This document shows positions 50,901-59,900 of a stretch of 64,000 nt of DNA, piece by piece. The stretch is from Apostichopus japonicus. Lineage: Eukaryota; Echinodermata; Holothuroidea; Aspidochirotida; Stichopodidae. The stretch lies in assembly GCF_037975245.1 (NCBI RefSeq), contig NC_092562.1, positions 1,088,501 through 1,152,500 of the forward strand. Reading direction: 5' to 3'. The translations under genes and the position numbers were made by a program. Numbering within the stretch: position 1 is the stretch's first letter; every line of letters starts with the position of its first letter. The notes beneath the pieces are model-generated. The model was not told the DNA's origin, did not search any database, and saw only the letters and a list, made by a program, of their open reading frames with translations.

Positions 50901-53900
50901 TGATGAGTCAAGTCACTTATTTGATATCTCAAATAGGTAGGTTTACAATACCACAATAACTAAAGTGGATCCACAAGTATGATGCTTATTCCGGCTTAAC
51001 TTTTAAATTATCCTGTCCAAGATGTTTCAAACACTTTCCACTTCACTTGACCTTTGACTTTCATAGAATTAGGTGTATCCAATTAAAAGTATTCAAATTC
51101 ATTCAACCTTGGTAGGAATCAATTTTTTTTCTAACTTTGATGACGGTTAACCTCAAACAACATTTAACCACCATAGAAATCAAGACAGTTCTTGCACACA
51201 ATAAGGTTGACCCAAATATTGAGTATTAAGTTCATCCATGTTTAAAATCTTTCATACTTTAACCTCTGGTGACCTCATATGACTGTGACCTCCAAAGAAG
51301 GCAAAAGGCACATTCTACTCACTAAGATGGATCCAAGTGCTTCTTGTGAAGTTTTAATTTTGGAGTTAGAGAGTTAACAAGGGTTTCAGATTATATAATC
51401 TGGTAACCTTAAATGACGTATGACTCCAGAGAATAAAAAACATTTTCCTTGTACTAATTTCTTCCAATTACTGGTTTCTCCAAGCTAACTTTTGAAGGTT
51501 TGAGTATACACATTTTTCAGAAGTTGACATCTGTTGACCGTGACTTTTGACATTCACATAATTCATATAGATTATAAAATCCTACGTTTGGTCTTCCATA
51601 CTATTAAAATGAACAACCCAAGTTACAAACTAAAATTAGGCCATCTAGATCACAATATCTTAACCATTTTAGTGTTTCGATTGAAAACGATAGGGATCGC
51701 AACTTTCATCATGCTGCCCCCCGTTTGTGGAACTCACTTCCAGTAGATACGTCTCTGGACTAACACCAGTTTAAGCATTGTCTTAAAACTCATCCTTTTC
51801 ACATTCGTATGACATGTTTTTCTTCTTCATTCTTTCTTTTCTTCACCTGATTCACCTTTAAAGCACATTGAGCAACTTTTGTTGGATTCTGCACTATATA
51901 ACACATATTATTATCTTATTTCTGGTCCCGCTGCCTCATTGCTATATAATTACACATTATGTATATCATTGTAATTTAATGGCAGAAATGAAATGAAATA
52001 AAACTGTTATTATTAAACAAAAGGGATCTTGTACTCACTAAGGTGAATATACATACCAAGTATGAAGTATAAAGGAAACTGGTCTTGTAACTAAATCTCT
52101 GTATTTTGACACTAAGGGTTTACCCAGTTGTTTACATTCCTCACTACAGTAGATTACCAATTGTACTTCGGTACACTCACTAGCAATAAAATAAGTTTAT
52201 TTGTACTGTAAGTATACCATGGTGGCTTTAAGGGTAAAATTCAGCTTAAATAATGTGTTATATAATGCTATATATCACAAGTTAAGTTAATGTTTTTTTT
52301 TTTGCTATGGCACATTCCATCAATTTGGAAAATGTCAAAGCCCAATGGATCAAAAGTATGACGTTCACCCAACCATGACTTTTGGAATTACAATCTTTAC
52401 AAAGTTTCAGACTCAAGTGACCTTTGACCTCCACACACCCACATACCAAATATGTAGTTCATCTACACTTAAGTTTTGTAGTTACAGTGTTAACAAGCCA
52501 ATTAAGGCATAAAACAAACCATCACCAATGCATATATTCCTTTCCCCTCCAGCAAGGAATCAAAATAAGAGTTGGCAGAACATCAGTGTAACTTAAACAG
52601 CTTCGTAATATTCTTTATGGTGTTGTTCTCCCTGCACTTTTTAAAATTCACTGAATTCAACAAATTATCAGTAATAGTCAGTAAACAGGCTTGAATGTTC
52701 AAATTATTTTCTTCTCACAGTTGCTACACATTGAGGAGTATTTTATCACCATTTAAGGCTTAGTTGCATGCATCAGCTGTTAAAGTCACCTTAGTGGCTG
52801 TTTATTAGCATGAAACAAAGCTTAATTTTATGCTTTGTGACTGATGCTTTAGTCATGAATGTTTGCAAGAGACAGCAAAGATTTGGCAGTCATTCTTAAT
52901 CAGAAATGTGGGTTGGAACAACAGTGCCATAAGCTGGCTGTGTATTCACTTGAATTCCACATTTTAATCCATGAGTTAATCCATATGCTGCAGCTTACAA
53001 GGTTCATGACCTTGCAAAATCTCATATAAATTGAGTTGGTTATTGCCCCTTACAGATAAACTCAGTTGATGGCTGAGAGTTAAGCTGAGTCAAGCCATTG
53101 GTGAACAGCATCATGACGAATGCAGGATTCTGCGTCCATCCGGGATGCAATGTTTTGGCAAAATCTTCAAATTTGCTTGCATCTGGCGAACGCCAATTTT
53201 TTTTTTGAGAAACAAACCCCAAGTACACACTCACAACTAGGTCAATGGAAACATAACGAAACACATTTTCAAATGAACATCTTTTTTCAAAACACCACAA
53301 CTTCTTCTGACAAGAACCAATAGTTCTCTCACTCCTACAGGTCATTGAATTTGTTTGAAAATAAATATATCGAAACAATCAACTGCAAGGTACAAGGTTA
53401 CAGGCAAGGTACATGGTTAACAACACTCCATTATGGAGATTTCATTATGGAGATTTCTGCATGAAGACTCATCAGTGTATTTAAGGTTATCTTGCACCAG
53501 TATTAAAATAAGAAGAGATACTTACCAACAACAGTGACAGTAAATCCACAGGAGGCAAAATTGTTAGCACCATCATTTGCTGTGTAATTAACTTGTGTGG
53601 ATCCAATGGTAAAAGAGTCTCCAGGATTTTGAGATGAAGTTAATGTAACCGCTCCAGATAGGTCAGTAGCTGTTGGTGGTGTCCAAGATACTGTTGTAGC
53701 TGCTGCTCCTGCCGGTGCAGTCACTGTTATATCATCAGGACAGTTGTCTATTGTTGGAGGTTCTATATCTAACAAATCATTGCATAAATAAAGAGAAAAA
53801 GGTATTGTTCACTTCAATGCATACTGCAGCATTCGTACCTTACTGAGTATCTTTGCAGCTGATTACTAATTTGCAATCAACCAGCCAGCTCTAGGATGAG

Positions 53901-56900
53901 AGATAATGTAGTTCTCTCCCCCATGGGATTGATTATTGAGAGTGTTAGAAATATTAAATGAAAACATTCAGCATTTTATAACCAAACATGATTTATTTAC
54001 TTTTAATATGATCTAATGTCTAAGCTCAGAATAAATGGCCAAACAGATTTCTACCATAGAGTGACAAAACTCCCACAGCCAGGCTGAAATATACTTCTTC
54101 CTACAATGAGTCCCAATGTGAATTGAAACTTTGGCCAAAACCATTGGTATTTCAACCTTGAATCTAGATTGTGATTGGCTATAAGATACCAAATGCTTTT
54201 GAACTACTCTCGCCTGCCATGATAGTAATGAGATATTCATCAGTTTTCCAATAGCTATTCCTTTTTGAGCCTGAGAACCCAATCATAGAGTAGACAAGCA
54301 TTTTAGGCTTCCTAGTTTGCCATCTAAGAGCATAGTCACTGGTTTGACTTTAAAGAACATTTAGATTGGCTTTTTATATTTCCAACTATGTAAAATATGC
54401 CAAAAAAAATTGTAAAATGGCAGTAATTTCATTTTTAGGTTTTTATATGTCATTCTGAGTGTGAATTAATGCTGTCTTTTGTGTAAAGCTGTAAAGTTCT
54501 AGGTATCACTTGCACCGTTCCATGCAATATTCACGCATGTTAAGTGGACTTCTCTCTACCACTATTAGATATCTATGTGAATAAAAACCAAGCAATTTAT
54601 ATCACTGGTTGGTCAATTTACAGAATATTTTATTTCATGCAAAATTAACATTTTTCTTTAAATATAAACCTTGTGGTTTGTACTTAAATTCATATTTGCT
54701 GAAATGATTTTGAGAAACTGTAGCACTTGACGCGGTTAAACATTCAGTATATACCTGCCTGGTTATCTCAGTATTTTCACTGGCATTCATATGCTAATTT
54801 ATTTTTCATTGTTCTACTAGATATTCCTATTGCTACATGCCATAATTTGCACCAATTCTCATTTATAGTACATCTATATATGTGTTGTTGGTGGTGACAT
54901 GGTCAGCAGTCTAATGATCTTTGTCCTATGTCAGTGATCAGCTACACTTTATTCTTTATCCTGACAATACCTTATTTTTTATTCAAACACGGACCAAACG
55001 TCACTGTTGGACACTGTAGTCCTGGCCAACTATGAAGGTACACACCTGGATTTGAGCAACTAATGTGTTACTTACATGTGATGAGACTACCTCCATAATA
55101 TTCAGTACTTTTAGGTGTTGGATCTTTCTAATCAAAGTATCAATTTTTGTGGTACCTCAATCTCTCTTTCTCATGTTTTCAAAGACCTGTGTATTTACCA
55201 GTCATTTCAGTGGAATGATCATATCAGTTGTTTATCCAAGAAACTTCCTTTTTGCGAAAGGTATTACTACACATCTTTATGATACTTTGTCTTGTGTAGT
55301 GTTAGTCACACCTAATAATTCACTGTAATACTTATGTATATCTTTCTTAATGTATAATTTTCTGGGGCAGCATTTACTGCTCTAACCGTCAACCTTCATT
55401 CTTTTAAAGACAACGGACATCTGTCTAAGTTAACATAAACACAGTTCGCATGATTTGTTACTGTTATTTCCCAATTTCAGAATTCTCTCTGTCAATGATA
55501 TTCATTGCCTTCAAGCTGATCTTCTTTATGTTTTCAGGGAATCAATGGCTCCACCTGAAATTCTTTCAATCATTCTATTCAGTTTGACATTTACACACTC
55601 TTATTGTTCCCACTCCTGCAACACTCTTTCTATGTACCCAATGTACAGGAAGGTTAACGTGATGTCTGCACAACATCGTTATACTGGGCCCAAAACACTG
55701 TTCCTTGCCGCATTCAGTGCCATCAAGAAACCTTTTAACACTACTTTAATTAATACTTGTGTATAATTTGCAGGCTGCAATCATTCTGTTTTTTTGCTCT
55801 TGTTCTTTTTCTTATTTTGTTGATTTATTCCACTTATGTAAGGGAGGGCTAGTGCTTATAAGTTCACCTGAGCTTCTTTTGAGTTCTTCCTAAATTTAAT
55901 TTAAAGTTGTTGTGCTATTTAAATGTTCTTCATATTACTGCTTTTGACTTAAATATGTGTTAGAAACTCAAACTCAGCTCATTTACTATACTAAATATTG
56001 TCAAACTAATCACCACCATTGTTCACTCATTGTTATTCTGCCATATACTACTTCCCTCTGCTATCACATGTATAGCAATACATACAGCATATTCCTGACT
56101 CAACATTTCCATAGTGGCCTATGCAGTCTTAGCACACCTATTTTACTATCCATTCAAGATGGAGCAGCTGTCTATAGTACAGTATGTGGCTCATGCTAAA
56201 TATGCCTGAAAGTGTATCTATAATATACAGGGCCTTTTTTTTCAAATTGGGGATATTCCTGTGACGTTACAAAAAATCAGAGGATACTTCCGGTGACACT
56301 TTTAATTGGGGATGGTACATGAAAACTCTGGACTGTCCCCAGGAATCATCTGGTCACCTTAATACCGAAATTGGCACCTTCAAATTCTGCGACTTTTCCT
56401 TATTTCCTGACCATGTGGGAACCATGCATGTAAATAGGGATTGCTTTTGCTTTATACTTTAAGCATCACTTATTCCCATCCTTACACATATCATTCTGCA
56501 TCTTACAAGTTGATTAGTTGATTTTGTGTTCATAGTACATATGTAAGCCATTCTAGCTATATTCCCTCTTTTTGCTCTGTAGGGTATAGACTACAAATTA
56601 AGATGGCAGCAAAGCAAACAGAAATTGTGGAGTGTAATCGTTAAAATGCAAAACCTTTAACAGTTATTAGGAACAGATTAAGTTTCCAGTACCTTTGACT
56701 AAGTTCATTTGTGGGTGTATGTGTTCCGCGCAATTTACCGATCTGCGCTATCTTAAGATTGCGCTGCGCATTCTTAGGATCCTATAATTGCGCACCGATC
56801 TTGAGATTGCGCAAGCTGTTAATAGCAAGCTGCTAGTGTTAACTGTAGGCCTGTACGGGAAAGAACATGGCAGGAGGGGTCAAGGTTTTTCTTGATATCA

Positions 56901-59900
56901 AACACACCAAATTCTACGCAACACAAACTTAATAAATACGGGTAGCCAGTGTTAGGGCTGTGAGTTTTCGTTTAAACGTTCGCGAAAATCGCGAAAAATG
57001 GTTTTAGTACTGAAATCGGTCTTTTCCGACCGAATTTCGGTACTATTTTTTATTTTAAGAAAACCGAAATGTGAATTGTAAATACTGGAGAAAAAAAAAA
57101 AAAAGTTAAAGCTTCCATCCATCATTTGTTGACTTTGGTTTCTCCTATTTACTGTTTTTTTCGCATTGTGAAAGTAAATTGCAACCAGAGAAAGCTTTTC
57201 TGCTAGACGACATTGTCAGCTACGATCGGCACATGCTATATACCAGTGCTGAGTGTCAAAACTAGGCCTAACATTAGGCTATGCAGCCCTTATATGCGTG
57301 AATCAGTTTGGTGACTTTTTAGTATTGAACTGACCTTGGTGGCCAACGTTAGTAGTTGTGAGAAGTACACACTCAAATGATGATATGCATGCAGTTCAAA
57401 ATAAATTGTTATATCCAACGTGTTTGCCCTCTTTGTGATGTTTTTATTATTTTACTTCAATTAACCAGCAGAGGATGTAGAGAAAATCTTTTCAAACACA
57501 TTGTGCACACTGGTGGATCCAGGGCCTTTGTTTGGGAGGGGCCAAAGTGGCGTTAGAGTGATATGGGGGAGGGGTCAAAGGGGAGGGGGTGCCCCCCAGA
57601 TGCAATTTGGTGCGGCAAAAGTGTACAATGGTGATGTTAATTTACTTCTAAAAAAAGTTTCCTAAAATATTTATAAAACAAAGTTGGGATCATCTTTCTC
57701 AAGAAATTTTATTTTTCATAGGTTATAAATCTCTTACAACCAGCCTGTAACTGCAAAATGGTGATAAACTGTAAATCCTCATTTAATCATACATTTAATT
57801 TAAAACCAGAAAACAAAAAGGTTTAGACTAGTCTACCACTGCTATTCCTCTCGATTTTTTTAATTTCCAATCATACGATTTAGGGGATGTTCGGAAACAC
57901 TTTTGGCTTACCTTTGGGGGGCGCATGGCCCCCGTTGGCCCCCCCCCCCTTGGATCCGCCAGTGATTGCGCACAGTTCATCTTCAAAAAATGATCGCTAA
58001 ATTTAAACTTGCAAGGTACATTGCGCAATCCAAAATACCATACGACATGTACAGCCGCGCACGCAGCCGGACCAGAACACAGTCCTAGCAGTGTGAAAAC
58101 ATTTGAACAGGGCTCTGTTAGTTGAACAACAAAAATGCAAAAAGTAACATTAGACCAATCACAGTCCATAATTCACTGTTAATAACTGTTTAATTATGTG
58201 TTTGAATTCAGCTCCTTTTTACCACCACAGAATGTTTATTTAATCTATCATTGTGTGCCTGATTACGATGTAATTTTAATCATTTTAACTCATACCACTA
58301 GGAACGATCCTAATGTACTTATGGCAGCATTTAGAAGCAAATGTAAATGAATGAAGACGAATATCATACATTGTATGATCCTGTAAACTTGAAATTATCT
58401 ATATATTGTATAAATGTTGCCAGCCACTGCATTGAGAATTCCAATGTTTTTAGCTTTAATGTGTTGTGCTGTAAATAAAGAACCTGTTAACACAATTGAC
58501 AGGATTATTACATGAATTTCTTAAACTCTAATCATTGAGAGGATGTGTTTTGATAGATCCTTAAACAGAGAGGACATCGATTAATAAGAATGATGAAATC
58601 CGACTGAAAAAGGAGACTGGTTGCTGATCTTCTTTAGTGCTGTCCTTTAGTAGTGTCACAGTTCAACCTGAAAAACTAATGAATAATTCTTAGAACATGC
58701 ATGAAATGAGACAAAATTGATCCCCATCATAAAGGAAATCAACATGCCCAATGAAAACTGATGTTTTAGAGGGACTCTTTTTGTAGGCTATACAACTTTT
58801 ATTGCGAAATAAAGATTTTTTTTTAGAAAAAACCTGTCTATAGCCGTCCCTTTAAGTACTTATAATACCTACGAACTGACGTGAATTATCTCCACCTTGG
58901 CATCCCATAGGATTGATGATGACGTCAGTTGAGTGTTGCAGAAAATTAATGAGGTACCGACACCATCATTTGATTCAGATAATCCATACAGCTACGATCG
59001 CAAGATCGCGCAGTATCGATGAAAAGCGCAAGACGGGCCTTGCGCAATCTTAAGATCGGTGCGCAATTATAGGATTTTAAGAACGCGCAGCGCAATCTTA
59101 AGATAGCGCAGATCGGTAAATTGCACGGTACATATGCATTTACTGTTACTGGTTACAAGTCAATCTAACATGCAGCTGCAAGTCTATAATGTTTAACTTA
59201 ATTAACATCTACTCATTATAATCCTAGTAACACATAAGCTGTAGACCCTTACTTCCAACATGAATATATGTATTTTCTATCAAACATATATCACATGCAA
59301 GCACATTTATTATCTCATTATGACATCTCAACACTTTGACATTTTTTAGTTTCATAAAGTATGTCAGCCAGCTCTCATGATCTTCCCTTAAAGAAATGCT
59401 AGCACCATGTGCACAACATCTTATCACAGGTATTAAACATGGTACTCACAGTTACATAGCACGGCTTGAGTAAGTGATAGAACTCCTCCCAGTAACATAG
59501 ACAAACCATTGATAGCTAGACCAGTAACTTGTCTTTAATACTGTGGTGAGAATTATTGTTCATAATATATGGCATGCATAGTATTTTCAAGCTACATTAT
59601 CAGTGAAGATAACCATTACTTGGTTTGCTTGTATTAAGGAATGATTTATTACACTATACTTACCAGGATCATCATCTATTATAGTAATGGTGGTGAAGCC
59701 ATTACCAGGCACAAAATGCACCATTGATGATGGTTGTGGATCATACAGGACCAAAGACAAAGCTTTACTCATTGTTTCTTGGGTCAAATCAGATATAATA
59801 AAGACATTCACAGGAGTGCAGGGCTGTCCAGCACTAATCGTGACATCTTGACGAGCGTCGAATGGAAAGGCCACAAAGTCAACATCTGGCAATGCGAGGC

